Assembly (NCBI GenBank): GCA_002352285.1
Contig: DEIC01000120.1
Coordinates: 1-15,028, forward strand
Direction: 5' to 3'
DNA: 15,028 nucleotides
Source of the DNA: Alphaproteobacteria bacterium UBA2784
Lineage (GTDB): Bacteria > Pseudomonadota > Alphaproteobacteria > Micropepsales > Micropepsaceae
The notes under the pieces are model-generated. The model did not search any database, had not been told where the DNA came from, and saw only the letters and a list, made by a program, of their open reading frames with translations. Shown here piece after piece: positions 14,905 to 15,028 of this stretch. The stretch's first letter is position 1; each line of letters starts with the position of its first letter. A program made the translations under genes and the position numbers.

Positions 14905-14962
14905 GGCGCGCTTGGTAGCAGAATTGGGGGTGCGTGTGGCAAGTGCAAAGGGCTGCTCCTTC

Positions 14963-15028
14963 CGCCTCCCTTAGTCCGGGCTATCGGATGCACACATCCT
15001 GCTTCCACCTCCTCCGCAACTTGTTGCG
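14963..15028 (-). repeat. Dispersed repeat, copy B (inverted relative to copy A, runs to window end)
   Basis: Read on the minus strand from the window edge, this starts CGCAAC-AA-GTTGCG, GGAGGAGGTGGAAG and ends GGGAGGCG, matching copy A in order and orientation. An internal hairpin GGATG-CACA-CATCC (14986-14999) is perfect here but degraded in copy A. The element may continue beyond position 15028. It lies about 60 bp upstream of the ABC-F start codon, so it may also sit in or near that gene's promoter. Confidence 0.72.

Noticed and set aside
14912..14942. Possible promoter giving a leaderless ABC-F transcript (TTGCCA at 14937-14942 and TACCAA at 14912-14917, minus strand)
   Set aside because: The 19 bp spacing and the poor -10 match are not convincing. 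The lack of a Shine-Dalgarno makes a leaderless start conceivable, but the sequence does not establish it.

Overview
The window looks like chromosomal housekeeping DNA from a GC-rich alphaproteobacterium. The gene order lptF-lptG-lptD-surA-pdxA-rsmA, with pepA-holC divergent from lptF and yicC-gmk nearby, is the arrangement I associate with Alphaproteobacteria. Gene sequences such as the PdxA GEPAGVGGE start region and the YPWIGCG zinc alcohol dehydrogenase fit that. I cannot resolve order or genus. No tRNA, rRNA, CRISPR array, phage gene, transposase or integrase is visible.

Layout from left to right. Positions 1-739 (+) hold the last codons of a YicC-family endoribonuclease and gmk (guanylate kinase), joined by an ATGA stop/start overlap. 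Positions 743-9737 (-) hold a long gene string, read right to left: lptF, lptG, lptD (LPS export and outer-membrane assembly), surA (periplasmic chaperone for outer-membrane proteins), pdxA (pyridoxal phosphate synthesis), rsmA (16S rRNA dimethylation) and a zinc-dependent alcohol dehydrogenase. Most junctions overlap or are a few bases apart. The one real break is 158 bp between lptD and surA, which holds a plausible surA promoter. The alcohol dehydrogenase converges on gmk with only 3 bp between their stop codons. A 179 bp divergent control region (9738-9916) separates lptF from the rightward pepA-holC pair. A two-helix membrane protein with TPR-like repeats (11980-12729) follows. A YheS-type ABC-F ATPase (13054-14904, -) converges on it.

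Functional logic: LptF and LptG are the membrane subunits of the LPS extractor, LptD is the outer-membrane translocon, and SurA is the chaperone known to help fold LptD. This block is therefore an envelope-assembly unit with vitamin B6 and ribosome-maturation genes behind it. The alcohol dehydrogenase is the metabolic outlier in the string.

The least ordinary DNA is the 324 bp between the TPR gene and the ABC-F gene (12730-13053). It is a mosaic of short palindromes and contains a ~63 bp repeat whose second copy lies in inverted orientation at the right edge of the window (14963-15028). The two copies flank the ABC-F gene. This looks like a REP/RIME-like dispersed repeat family. I see no convincing new multi-gene system in this window.
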